Origin: Leuctra nigra
Taxonomy: Eukaryota > Arthropoda > Insecta > Plecoptera > Leuctridae
Assembly: GCA_934045905.1 (NCBI GenBank)
Contig: OW203763.1
Location: 39,648,724-39,712,723, forward strand
Length of the DNA: 64,000 bases
Direction of reading: 5' to 3'
Position 1 is the stretch's first letter; each line of letters opens with the position of its first letter. The translations under genes and the position numbers were made by a program. Below the pieces are notes generated by a model that made no database searches, was not told the DNA's origin, and saw only the letters and a list, made by a program, of their open reading frames with translations. Below, piece by piece: positions 1 to 14,000 of this stretch.

Positions 1-1101
1 CTGTAGGGCTTAGGTTTGGGATGGTTTCAACTGTCACAATTAAAACAATATTTTCTATAGTGACAGATGATATGTATTATTGGTCTGTAAATATGGGCTT
101 TATCAAGTCTATTGTGCATTCAAACGCAAACAACATTGCCCCGGGGGTTTCTCGGTGCCTGATTATTCCTGAAGCTGGGTCCTTGACTTGCTTACTGCTC
201 TTTGAAATTTATCACGTGAAAAGTATATGACCAAAGATTTAACTTCCGACTGCCAGTTCAAATGAAAATGACTGATTTTAGAGGTCTTTTACTGCACTTT
301 TACTGCAGGTACATCTCTGAAACACCAAGCCTACATAATAGTACCTATGACATATTATTCTTCAGTGGGCTTTTTCCTAAAAGTTTGTCCAATAAGAAGC
401 ATTTTATCTTGACTAAATAATAGGTAGCATTTTTATTTTCATCTGCATTTAACCTGAACAATAGCTGAGTATATACCATTAATACGTAATTGACAATAAT
501 TTTGTGGTTTTGGGCCCAACAAAATTATTTGGAATAGTAGCCTCCATGGATGTCCAATTTATTTTATTTTTGATTGGCGTTGCATAGAATAATATTGTGT
601 AATTAAAGTTGGTTTATGTTTCGCTTTAAGCCATCTAGTACTTCCTATAGGCCTGCTCTGCTTGATTAATATCATTTTAAAGGGCTAAGGTATGAGAATC
701 GAGACTATTTATATAGTGCAATATCATAAGCATATATACTAGTATACATATTGAATGATGATTATTGATTATATATCAGAATGTTTACGATAATTTGTTC
801 CTAGTTAGGTAGCTGCTAAGTGATAGCAGAGAATAGTTCAAATTTGTGTGGAATGAATTGGGAGACAACCTCTCACAGGAATAATTAGTATTATACCTAA
901 ATAATATAAAGTACTAGCTATATATTTCACATGAGGCCAAATTTATGGTAGTTGACAAAAATCTTAAATATGTAATCTGACCATAGCAATCTCAAATCTG
1001 TAATTTATTTACAATAAAGATTGTTTAAAGTGAATTTAAGTTGTTCTAACTTGTCCCTAAAATTATCTTCCTATCATCAGGATTGTGGCTTAGGTCAATC
1101 C
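1..1101. other. Intergenic AT-rich DNA, no gene seen
   Basis: AT-rich sequence upstream of Atg4. I see no conserved coding exon or RNA gene on either strand; the only open frames are short and unsupported. It may contain the Atg4 promoter or a non-coding first exon, but nothing in the sequence identifies one. Confidence 0.5.
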
Positions 1102-1368
1102 CAACGTCTATACAATATTCCTTTATAAAGGTTGAGCCGTTCGAGGGATTTCAGTACTCAGAAGTATTCGGCTTTTCCGACTTTGTGACATCATGGAGTA
1201 GGACACAACTGGAAACTGCTTGATAGTCTGTATGTGCTGGCATGTGATTTAGATTGAAACTGTCCTACTCCATGACGTCACGAAGTGGGAAAAGCCGAAT
1301 ACTTCCGAGTGCCTACTGAAATCCCTCGATCGGTTCAACCTTTAGAAAGGAATATTGTATAGACGTTG
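1102..1368. mobile_element. 267-bp MITE with 9-bp target duplication (Mutator-like)
   Basis: Inverted arms of about 115 bp begin with CAACGTCTATACAATATTCC and end with the complement, around a spacer of about 50 bp. The element is flanked by a perfect 9-bp direct repeat, GGTCAATCC, at 1093-1101 and 1369-1377. A 9-bp duplication is typical of Mutator-like elements; the superfamily is inferred from this alone. No coding capacity. Confidence 0.8.
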
Positions 1369-1865
1369 GGTCAATCCTTCATCCAAGTAATTAATAAAGA
1401 TCATTCATTAGGGTTATTCACAATATTTTTGAAATTTATTTATTGTGGAAACACAACTTTTGGGACTATTGATGATGAAAGAAACTAATGATAATGATCC
1501 AACTAATCCAATGATTACATGAATTATGTAATAATGTAACCGATCCATGGAATAAAGTCACAACACAGAAAGTGTAAGTCACTCATGTCGATGTCATGAC
1601 TCATGACTCATGAGTTATTTCACTCTCTGTATTGAGAAATGAGAATTGAGATTGCAAGACACCACATTGAAAAATACGTTTTTTTTTTTAATTTTGGCGG
1701 CATACAAAATTTCATGTCATTAGACCGGAAATGGTAACCCTGGATGTTTGAAGTTGAAATAGATCAAGGACGTCGTCTAAAAGATGGCGGGTCTTCAATA
1801 AATAACCTTAAATATTTCATAAATATGACACCTGCTATAATAAACCTGTATAATATTTGTCAAGA
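1369..1865. other. Region upstream of Atg4 start codon
   Basis: AT-rich sequence between the MITE and the Atg4 ATG. It should contain the 5' UTR and possibly the transcription start, but no TATA box or initiator can be called with confidence. An in-frame TAA at 1851 closes the Atg4 reading frame upstream of the ATG. Confidence 0.35.
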
Positions 1866-2031
1866 ATGAATACAGATCTTGAACACTGGAGGAAGAACCA
1901 AGCTTTATCTCAACCCACATCAAGAAGCCATGCATCATTACCTCAGACGACTCGTAATGTACCAGAGGAGAATGACACTGAAAGGAAAGTTAAGACAAAA
2001 CTTATGTCTATGTGGAATAACATGAAATATG
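1866..2031 (+). CDS. Atg4: Atg4 exon 1 (residues 1-55)
   Basis: Encodes the divergent, polar N-terminus and ends in the conserved block [10 protein letters not shown]. The donor is G|GTGAGT after 2031, so the Gly56 codon is split. The open frame can be extended upstream only to a TTG at 1857, so the ATG at 1866 is the first possible start. Confidence 0.9.
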
Positions 2032-5000
2032 GTGAGTTTCTGAAATAGGCATAACATCAAATGAAGCATGACGTACCTACTTAGCTATATATGGATTACT
2101 GTTATTTTATCGTTTGCCATGCGTGGATCAATATCAAAATAATTCCTAACCTCGGCGTACAATGTACGCAAGTTGCAGTACCCGCCTCTACCGAGGTAGT
2201 TACGCCTTGCCAAACACTTTTACTGGTGGCTGGCAGTTACCTTGACTGGTAGGCTATACGGTAAATTTACGATAATCGTCTTCACTTTGACCTTGATCGT
2301 GTTAAATCATTGATTACCAAGTACTGTACAGGGATAGGTATCTCCCTTACCTCTACCATTGAATCCCGTGGACCTAGGACTGTCCCGCGATAGAACTATG
2401 ACGTCATACAGTTACCATGCCAACGGCAATGATACGTCATTTTCGCCAGTCGACACTGATGGGTGTTACTATTTCTCTTTATTTGATTTGTAATAGCCTA
2501 TAAATGAGCTTTCAGCTATCATTTATACCATTTCTAATACATCTGACAATACTATAGGGATGTACGAAGTCAATTGACCGGTCAATTGACCAGTCAATTG
2601 ACCGGACAATTGACCGGTCAAATACGTTTTATAATTGACCGGTCAATTACAAAAAAAAACTATTATTTTAATACAATAAAAATATAAATAAAATATTCCA
2701 TACATTAGTGAGAGACTGTATCTGCTTTACTCTGTTCTCAACTCTCACTTCTGTATTGATGTCAGATCATAGACTATCAAATTTTGAAGATATAATGTCA
2801 TTAAACAGAGAGAGACAGAAGAAAATACTTACCGCCAAAATTTTCAAACTATAAGGTTGGCCAATAAGACAAGCAAATCAAGGCCAATAAACCCAGTGGT
2901 GGAGACTAAGTTAGGTTGTCAGTCAACTCATCTGCTCAGTGCAACCTAATGTGCAAGTGCAACTCAACTAATTGTTATTGCTAGTGCTAATTAAATTAAA
3001 AAAAAAAAAAAAAAAAAAAGTCAAATAAAAAAATCAATAAAAATGTAATAAGTAAAAATGTTAATGCGTTTTCTTTCAATTTACTCTGATTAGAATTTTT
3101 TATTTGAATTAATTTTTCCTTAATAATCCTGTAACAAATTTATGAAAAATAACCAAGTAGTTAAGCACAACAAAATATATAAAGTGTGATTTTATATTTG
3201 ACCGGTCAATTGACGTCAAATACGGTCAATTGACCAAAAACATATTTGACCGGTCAATTTCCATCACTACAATACTATAAGCACATGTTCATTACATTAA
3301 TGTGTTCAGGTGAGATGAAGTAACGTAACAATTCCAGCATTGCTTCCCAGTTGTCAAATTTCGTCTTGCTATTTCTGCTTATTTCCGTTACATATGTCCA
3401 GTTATTGACCTACTATTTATATTGGGCTATTCGTACGACATGGAAGAATTTACTGATCACAAGTTCAATTATTTTTGTGCCTTTGGTTAAAAGTAGTTTG
3501 ACGCAAAGTGTGAGCCTGCTTCAGTGACTAACAAATCATCAGCCTGTCAGCTACACTAACCTTGAAGTCCATGATTTCGACGTAACGTGTTTGTGTACAC
3601 TAGTAAAACCACTGACTCCACTGAAAATGCTTTCATTAACATTAATATCGTCTCCAATTTGATCACTGACAATTATTGTCTCGTCAGAAAAACGCCCGCA
3701 CTAAATCCAGCCGCTTCCACGCTTCATCGGGGATTACTTGTCGGACGCCATATTGGCTCGACTCGAGCGAGAGCGCTTGCGATTTCGAGATATATCGAGT
3801 CGATACCAAGGTCGATACGCGGCGCGTTTGATGACAACCGTTGACCCGAGTCTAAATGTTCACTTACCTATCCCCTAGTATTTGGTAGTCAATGCCCTGC
3901 TGAAAAATCTTAGCAAGATCTTGCTAAGATCTTGCCAAGATCTTAGCAAGATGTTGCAAACAAGATCTTGCAAGATCTTGCCAAGATCTTAGGAAGATCT
4001 TGCAAGATATTAGCAAGATCTTGCTAAGAGATCTTGCTAAGATCTTCCTAAGATCTTGCTAAGATCTTGCAAGATCTTGCCAAGATCTTAGCAAGATCTT
4101 GCAAGATCTTGGCAAGATCTTAGCAAGATCTTTTACATTTTGCTGCCAAAAAAACGTTAAAATTTCATAAAAAAATAAAATTTTCTATATTTATGAATAC
4201 TCATTTGCATTCGGGAAACCTCTTCTGAAGTATTGGACAAGGTTTGATTACACATTTCAATTATAAAATCCCGTGGAACCGCCGTGTTTTGAACCTGCGA
4301 TCTCGTGGTCCGTAGTCGAGCGTCTTACCGAGTAGGCCACCGGTGCAGACAAGACTTAGCTGCGCTAATAGTGATCATATTGAGTTTTCATATTTAAGTG
4401 AACATATTTATATTATTTAGTGTATCATTATATTGTTATTAACATGATAAAATAGGAGAAACGATAAATATTAAGATTTATTTACAAAATAAATTGATCT
4501 GTGATATTTCCCCATAAAATATATCAGCTCACGCTCTGTAATATAATTACTATAGTTTATTTTACTAGGTGATGTGGTGCAAATTTTCTAAGTCAATGAA
4601 GTAAAAATTCTGTAGTTTATATACCTTACTACTACAAATACTGTAGTAAAAAGTCAATGAAGATACTTCAGAATTTACTAAACTACAATATAAATCGGCT
4701 ATAGTAAACATACTGTAGATTACACTTTTCTTTACTACAGATGAGATACTATAGATTTTCAATGAAGTATATACTACCTATAGAACTTACTATAGCAAAC
4801 TTATTCTGTCTGTAGTCAAAGTACTCTAGCTACATACTTCGAATTACTACAGTGAAGTACGTTCCCTATAACTTTACTATAGAAAACTGCAGTATATATC
4901 GCAAGTAGTAAAAACACTATAGTACATACTTAGAATTATTATTATTATTTATTTATCAACAATTACTACAGTAGGTCAAGTATATTTACTCCAGAGTAAA

Positions 5001-8000
5001 AAACAGTCTATTTCAGCGGTAGTAAAAATACTGTAGTTTATACTTTAGTTTACCACCGATACTGTAGAATTTACTTCAGTAATCTATGGTATTATGGAGT
5101 AAGTTTTTGCATGTACTTCAAGTACTATAGCACATACTATAGTTTACTACACGTTATTACATAATACTTTGGAATACCTACCTACTTCAAAATATACTAT
5201 AGGAAATTTTCCTAAGGGCCTTAGCAAGATCTTGAAAAAATCTTGGTAAGATCTTGGCAAGATCTTGGCAAGATCTTGGTAAGATCTTGGCAAGATCTTG
5301 ATTAGGTCTTGTAAAGATCTTGATAAAATCTTATTAAGATATTACCAAGATCTTACCAAGATCTTACCAAGATCTTGGTAAGATCTTGGCAAGATCTTGA
5401 TTAGGTCTTGTCAAGATCTTGATAAGATCTTATCAAGATATTACCAAGATCTTGGTAAGATCTTGGCAAGATCTTGGTAAGATCTTAGCAAGATCTTGAT
5501 TAGGTCTTGTCAAGATCTTGATAAGATCTTATCAAGATATTACCAAGATCTTGGTAAGATCTTAGCAAGATCTTGTTTAATACAAGATCTTGCAAAGACC
5601 TTACCAAGATCTTGTCAAGATCTTGGTAAATCCAAGATCTTGATAAGATCTTAGCAAGATCTTGGCAAGATCTTGGTTAATACAAGATCTTAGCAAGATC
5701 TTGCAAGATCTTGCAAGATCTTGGCAAGAATTTTCAGCAGGGTGGTTAAATGAAGGAGCAATTATAGAGTGAAGACGCTTATCCTAAAATTACCGGCTAT
5801 ACATTAGCTAACGACACTTCAGGAGCTAGGTAGTAATCTGGTAGTTCTGGGAGATTTTCGTTTAAGATGCTACCTACCATTAATGTTTCTTTCTCGTAGC
5901 CAATCACTTATTGGCAATGTCCCAGTGGAATGCGATTAAGGTTATTCATGTTTCATATAGCAACATTGGAGAAGAGCATGTAACAGAACAAAAAATCTGC
6001 ATTATGATGCAATGAATTTTCTTTCTTTCGCAGGTTGGACTGTTAAAACAAGAACCAATTTCTCCAAGGATTCACCAGTGTGGCTTCTTGGAAAATGTTA
6101 TCATTGTAAAGGCGACAGGTCACAAAGCTATGGTGACCTTGCGTCTGCTGAAGAAGAAGGAATAGATGCTTTCAAGTCTGACTTTGTAAGTCGTATCTGG
6201 ATGACGTATAGAAGAGAATTCCCGATCTTGAATGGGTCAAGTTTTACAACCGACTGTGGCTGGGGATGCATGATACGAAGTGGACAAATGCTTTTAGCTC
6301 AAGCTCTAGTTAGTCATTTTCTGGGCAGAGGTAATTTTGTCATTTATATATATCATACTTAGTCCATTTTTATAATCATCTCTATACTCCGCTTGATTTT
6401 GGTTACTACAACAAGGGCAGAAGAAAGGCTATTGTACTATCAGTAGTATAGTATCTATCAGTATCAGTAGTAGGTCCATCATTTAGCACGGTCCTTAAAT
6501 CAGATTCCACTTAACAAGTGAGTGGAGTCTTGGTAAAAGAGCGAAGGACTCAGATGCTTGCGCTTTCTTCCATTGACATGGAATTCCCGCTGGCCGGGTT
6601 TTAATTCCGACTGCCGACCTTCCTGACTGAGGCTTGTTACTTCTTCACTAATAAATTGAGAGGCAAATGCTGAAACGACTCCTTACTTATGCCATAATTA
6701 TTTAACCGAACGGCTGGTGTATTGGATATCACGGTTCTCATTTGATCACCAAGGTTAAGCAACATTGAGTGGGGTCAGTAACCAGTAGTTGGATGGGTGA
6801 CCATTCAACTCTGGCTTGCTAGTTGCTGTAGTTGGGCAATAGAGACTGGGGTGTTTGGGGGTTAGTGTGACGACCTCCCTCCACCTGTTATCAGTCTCTC
6901 GACGGCGCGGGTTGTGGAGGCCTGTGCTGTAAATGTTATACCATCCTTCGGATGGGACCCCATCCGAATTTCATTCATTTTCATTTATTGGTCCTTCGGA
7001 TACCAAACGTTGGTATCTTTTATCAGGAGTAGGCTACATGCCGGTAGGTACCGGGTTTCCTTTGGACTCCCTTCTCTATATTTCATTCTCACTAGTGCTA
7101 AGTGAAGCCTCAGCTCTGTTGAGTATATAGGCTTAAAATCTGCCTCCTTTTCCTTCCTTCACCTTTTGCAGAAAGGTATGATGTTAACTCCACTATTACT
7201 ATTTTATTTTAAAATATATTTAAAAAAGACAGTAAATCTAGAATTAAGACTGAAGTAGGTATTGAGGGGAAGTAGGTTAAGTTTTTTTAAAAATGTTTGT
7301 ATTACGTAAATTAACAGTTGGGTCATTCCAGGGGATTTCACTCAAATAAAATACATTTTGACCTCGACCGACCCAGATTTTGATGAAACTTGGTACACTT
7401 GTATAGATTAGTGATGTAAGTAATCCAATTCTTTTTTGTTTTTTTTTACTCAAAGGGTTCAAAAGTTATAGAGGGTTGAAATTTAGGGCTTTTTCACCCC
7501 CGCGCGGCTGGTCGCTATCATTTTAATTAATTTTGAGGGTTGTATGAGAGCTACAGAGCTCCAAAAAAATGCATTTGAAAGGTAAGAACATGATCTGCAT
7601 GAATATGTATTTTAACTTGACACTTTGTTGACTGGTATTTAATTATGATTTTGCCCATCTACATTTTCAAAAACGACCCTAGGGGAAAAACTTATTTTTT
7701 TTTTGGGTTGATTTTTTTTTTTAAATTACAAAACATATGCATGACTATGTGTGCCAAATTTCAGGACTGGCCCTCCAGAACTTTTTTTTATATATGTATA
7801 TTTAGTGAGAATCATCAGTTTCGAAGCATCGTTCATCTGCAATATGACAAACTTATAGGTTACTTTCTTCCTGTAAAATAAATTAAAATGGTTCTAGGTG
7901 ACTTCTAGTTCTTTACCTTACAGCAGCAAATGATTTCTAAGCCCTGTAGTTGCATTGCTCGTGTCTGCAGCTGACAATACTTATGTTCGGCCGGTTGCAG

Positions 8001-11000
8001 TAGTTGGGTCAGCCAATGATAAAACTTCATCGAGATGCACTTGTAGCTGGTCTGGTTTAGTGGGGTAGAAGTAAGAAGGTGCTGGTCCATGGGGGTGGAG
8101 GAAACTAACTTTCAGTTCACTTGTGCTAGATAGTTTTTGCAAAACACATGCAAGCCACCAGTCACCATTGCCACCGTCACAAAACTACGTACATCGTCAA
8201 AGGCAAATGTGTGGGTTTGAATGTCAATCACGCAATCTTCATCACTATTCTCACTGGCATTTACTTGATCTTCTACCTCAGCAACATATACAGTGTTTGA
8301 TTCATCAGACAGAGAAAATGGTTTCACATTCAAAGATGCCAGTGACTACGGAAGAAATACATGGAAACATTGTGTTCCAGTGATAGTTATTTTAAGAAGT
8401 TAAACCGTTCTTTCAGTACAGCAGCATTTTCTTGTATTTCTTAATCCGATACAAATGCAAATGTAACGGTCCACATATTTTATGCTGCCCACTGGTATAA
8501 GTCGATCGGAGTCATTAACTGATCATCACATGGCTTCTGTAAGCTTGCCCTTGCCAAATTACATTTTATTGTTCCGTCACAAGGCCACTTTCCATGCGAC
8601 GTAGCAAAGAAATGCCATTCTGCTGAAGAGTTGAAAGACTTTTTGACAAAGATTTTCTTGTGCTGTACTGAAAGAACGGTTTAACTCCTTAAAATAACTA
8701 TCACTGGAACACAATGTTTCCAAGCATTTCTTCCATAGTCACTGCCATCTTTGAATGTGAAACCATTTTCTCTGTCTGATGAATCAAACACTGTATATGT
8801 TGCTGAGGAAGAAGATCAAGTAAATGCCAGTGAGAATAGTGATGAAGATTGCGTGATTGACATTCAAACCCACACATTTATCTTATGACGATGTATGTAG
8901 TTTTGTGACGGTGGCATTGGTGACTGGTGGCTTGCATGTGTTTTGCAAAAACTATCTAGCACAAGTGAACTGAAAGTTAGTTTCCTCCACCCCCATGGAC
9001 CAGCACCTTCTTACTTCTACCCCACTAAACCAGACCAGCTACAAGTGCATCTCGATGAAGTTTTATCATTGGCTGACCCAACTACTGCAACCGGCCGAAC
9101 ATAAGTATTGTCAGCTGCAGACACAAGCAATGCAACTACAGGGCTTAGAAATCATTTGCTGCTGTAAGGTAAAGAACTAGAAGTCACCTAGAACCATTTT
9201 AATTAATTTTACAGGAAGAAAGTACCTATAAGTTTGTCATATTGCAGGTGAACGATGCTTCGAAACTGATGATTCTCACTAAATATACATATATAAAAAA
9301 AAGTTCTGGAGGGCCAGTCCTGAAATTTGGCACACATAGTCATGCATATGTTTCGTAATTTAAAAAAAAAATCAACCCCCCAAAAAAATATGTTTTTCCC
9401 CTAGGGTCGTTTTTGAAAATGTAGATGGGAAAAATCATAATTAAATACCAGTCAACAAAGTGTCAAGTTAAAATACATATTCATGCAGATCATGTTCTTA
9501 CCTTTCAAATGCATTTTTTGGAGCTCTGTAGCTCTCATACAACCCTCACAATAAATTAAAATGATAGAGACCAGCCGCGCGGGGGTGAAAAAGCCCCAAA
9601 TTTCAACCCTCTATAACTTTTGAACCCTTTGAGTAAAAAAAAAAAAAAAAAATTGGATTACTTACATCACTAATCTAAACAAGTGTACCAAGTTTCATCA
9701 AAATCTGGGTTGGTCGAGGTCAAGAGGTGAGTGAGATCCCCTGGAATGACCCAGTTGGCAATGCTGCATCAGTCTGATACAACACTGTGACAATTACCAC
9801 TCCCACATTATCAGTTTGTCAATACTAATGTGACTCAACTGTTGAGCCGTAGGGATTTAAGAGTTTATTATTAAACTGTTCTTCATTTAAAATTTAAGTA
9901 TCAGTGGGTGTATGGTTAGCCTGTAATTTGTAGTCAGTCTGTACTGTACTCTGTTGGGAAAAACAATTCAAACAGAGATTGAGATGATTTTTAACATTCA
10001 TTTTTCCAATGACTCGTGGCATCTACAACAATTTACTGCATGAATTATTACGAGGTTGATTGGAAATGGTGTAGACCGAGAAACGAGTAGGGATGGTTCT
10101 TCTAGTCTTGGTCTATAAGAAAGGAACCTTGCAACAAGCATTTGCCTCTCGATTGCAATACAGGTACATACACACACAAAAAACTTCGTCAATAAGTTCG
10201 GCCATGAGAAACAAACCTTTGAGCATTATTCCCCACCGATGGCTGCCACCTTAGCGCGGTGGTGGGGTTTGCGTTGGCCAATGATCCATTGCAGCTACGC
10301 CGGCGAGCATATGCTCATGTGTAAGGGTTACCCATGCCGGACAGATCAGTGGTGAGGTCCAGACAAAGAGCAGCCAGGGTTGGCCTAACCATGTCCTCCC
10401 TTGAATTTGCGGTCCCCATCGGGCCGGCCTTCCCCCTCGAGATGGTGACCCCCCTGAAATCGGGTTCCGCCGGCCCGAATCCTTACACCCCCCGGTCCGT
10501 CCCCATTCCGGCCTGGCCTTCCCACCATTGCTGGACTCCCCCGGATCGGGCCCGTTAGGTCAACCCCCTCCCAATGTCCTCCACTTAATTCAACAAAGTT
10601 TAAAGTAAAATAATTAATGTGCGCAATATAACCTCGTCGTTGACGCGCCGTTAAACCCTATTAATCTAATCTAATTGAGCATTATTGCCTGATCCAACTT
10701 TCTCTGTATTCAGTAGTAGTAGGTATGTACATATTTTTGTGGTTTGTTTTATGGAATGTTTAGTTTTGAGCTTTTCTTGAATATTCAATGTTGTTAGTTT
10801 ACTATTTAGTAACAGTGTTTTAGCAAAATTGACACAGACCTGCTGTTAAAAACCATACTTATCCGGACTATAATCCACACATTCTCTGGTTGAATTAATG
10901 TTGCGGAGTTTAATAATATGATTGATAAAACACATTACAGGTATTAGTGTTAATAAATGTACCCATGTTTGCAAACTATTCAATTTTATTGTAGAATGGC

Positions 11001-14000
11001 GATGGATAGAGCGTGACATCACCGACGTGAAATCGCACAGAGAGGATAGAAATCACCAGATGATAATCAAGTGGTTTGGTGATAATGCCTCTTGCAACAA
11101 TCCCCTCTCCCTTCACACGTTAGTTTCTCTTGGAGAAAGCGCAGGAAAGAAGGCTGGAGATTGGTATGGCCCTGGCTCTGTAGCTCACTTGTTAAGGTAA
11201 CATCATTATAATTTAAAATAATATAAGTCGAGAACAAAGAGGAATATATATTCTAGTCGACCACTATTTTTGGTTAAAAATACACTATTTTTCGTTTTTT
11301 AACTTCTCAATGGCGAAATGAAATCGCAGCAAATCTCTAAAGTGCAAGGGTCATTTTTATTTTGCATTTCAACATTCTGAACTGTGTCTTTAACCTAATT
11401 TGTAACACATTCTGGCAGTAGGAAAACAAAAGTTTTTTGATTTTTATTGATGGGGCTATGTGATAAAGAAGTGTAGTCTCACAGTCTTATGAATCCTCTC
11501 CAACATAACATGGTGTGTAGTAGTCCTATCCCTGGCCATGCTAAAGATGACAAGACTATGGAACCCCGGCTTTTCTTTCATTCAATACTTCATGCCATTT
11601 TTTTAATGTTTTTTCATTCAAGACTTAGCAAGATTTATTGCATGTGCCCAAGGAAATCAGACTATTTTTTATTTCAGACAAGCTGTGGAGTTGGCAAAAG
11701 AAAAAAATGATGAATTTAAACAAATTTCTGTGTATGTTGCACAGGACTGTACAGGTTAGTAAACTCTTTGATCTAGGTCCTATATTTTATAAACAAATCC
11801 AAGTACCTACCTACCTACTAGTGATTAAGAGTCAGTTTTACATTGCTCTGCTAAAGTTTAAACAGTTGATTAGGACTATTTTTACATGACAACAACCAAT
11901 GACATTCCTTGAATGATCAATTATAATCAGTGGTGTAGTCGAGGGTGTACGGGGGTATACGCCATTTACCTAAAAAAGTATTTTCACTGGAAAGTACCCC
12001 CAAAAAATTAGAAGGGGTATATGCCGTATATACCTAAAAAATAGTTTTGCTGAAGAGTGAAGATACTTAAAATTTTTGTGGTTTTTACGTCTAGTTTCAT
12101 TTCGTAAGCAAAAAACTCAAAAATACTAATTTCAAATTGTCAAAAACCAAAAAACGCCTTTCGGGGCAAGGTGGTGCCATGCCCTCCACCACCCCAAAGT
12201 GTCAAATTATAAAATAGGTAGTATATATTGAATATTTTTACAAAATTCGCCTCGTAACATCTCAAATTTGATTTCACAGTGTCCGAAAACCAAAAATGCC
12301 CCCCCCCCCCTGGCAAAAATCCTGCTGACGCCCATGGTAGCGTATACCAAAAAAAATATAAGGACTATGTACACCACTGATTATAATACTTAACTTGGTA
12401 CTGGTTTTAACAGAGCATTGAAAAACTGGCCCTCAGCTGAAATCAAAGAATGTTGAATAGTTGAATGTTGAACAAGAACAACAGTGAATGTCTGTTCTTG
12501 AATTACTGTTCATCTTGTATTTGAAAGTGATTTAGGGCTAGTTTTTCAATGCTCTGCGAAAACCAGTACCTAGTTCAATTGAAACTAACATTCAAGAAAT
12601 ATTACCGGTTGATGCCATGACAATTTAGTCCTAATCAACTGTTTAAAATTTAGCATGGGTAGTATTGAAAAACTGGACCTTAAGGGCAATCAATTTCAGT
12701 GTAAGTGGTGCCGTAATTAGACACTTTGTTGGTATTAATTGCAGACAAAACAGTGTAGGTAATGAAATGAATACAAATTTCGTCATTAAAAGAGACAAGC
12801 TTATGGTTTTAACTTTGTATATTGATATATTTTCTTCACTTACTAATGATTAATTACTAATTACCTACATACTCAGTCATTATTTATTTTTATTTTTGGT
12901 TATAATTGTGTTTAAGTATTTTCTTACTTTGCACCTTATAGAAATTATTCTCATAAATGTCCGAAGTTGCAGCACGAAGTACATTCTTCATACACTTTTG
13001 TTAAATTTGAAATACATTGAGGAGCTGGCTGCATGACCAGTCCAATTCGCACTCATTCTTATGATTCTCGTATGTTTATTGTTGTAAATGCACAGAGTTG
13101 CAACAAATTATGGAACATCTCGTAGACTCGTAGTGCAGTTGAATTATTTATGCTTTATATATATCAACTGTGATGAGATATACCTTATTTTATTAGGTAT
13201 GTAGAAACTGTCTTCATGACTGGCAAATTCACAGAGCAAAAATATTGAAATATCAAATAAAAATAAAATTTGCATAAAAAATAAAAATAGCAAAATGGAG
13301 CCCGACTGATCATCAGAATATTTGAGCTCCAGCAGCCAAGCTCCGATGACAGCTCATATTCTTGATTCTTTTGTTTCAGTTTACATTGAAGACGTGTTAG
13401 AGCAATGTATTGTTCAATTAAGCGAGACAGAATCTCACTGGAGATCTCTGGTTCTGTTAGTGCCAGTGAGACTTGGAGCGGAGAAAATGAATCCCATATA
13501 TTTCCCATGTGTGTCGGCTCTACTTACTCTTGAACATTGCATCGGAATCATCGGCGGCCGTCCAAAGCATTCACTTTACTTCGTTGGATTTCAAGGTATC
13601 TTTAGAGTTACAGTTTAACCGACCAATAGTGGTTACTCCAAGTTTAATGACATGATATTACTTGATGACCATGTTGCTAAATGTAGGTTGTTAGCTGGAG
13701 ATTAAACTTCTTGTTTGATCATGGAAAATGGAAAATGCATACAATTCATGTTGAATGACATATTTTCAAGTAAATTGTAGTAAACTTACCCAAAACACAT
13801 TCATTGTACTATGTTGATGGCCAGACTCTCTGTGAACTTGCTACTGTAAATATAATAAATATAATAAAATGTAAAATATAATTAAATTAAATTCCTATGC
13901 TTCAAAATAACTGTTACAGGCAGTTTTTTTGTCCAAAAGCCATTAAATTAAAGAGTTGATCAGAACTACTACTTTCTGAAGATGGTTTCAAGTTTGCCTG

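Noticed and set aside
3895..4135. CRISPR-like regular repeat array
   Set aside because: AAGATCTTG units are contiguous, variable in spacing and lack unique spacers; the DNA is eukaryotic and the array ends at transposon termini.
4565..4762. A 65-codon minus-strand frame also found at 29720-29917
   Set aside because: Identical only because both lie in copies of the same non-coding element; the composition follows the CTGTAG/CTATAG word array.
6704..6850. A 5S rRNA gene
   Set aside because: The similarity breaks off into a SINE body shared with 18408-18810, and the 5S part carries several substitutions.
7905..9180. Repeated 61-codon open frames in both arms of the foldback and at 28524-28709
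   Set aside because: These are wrong-frame or mirror readings of transposon coding relics; the informative frame is the one with [14 protein letters not shown], and it is degraded.
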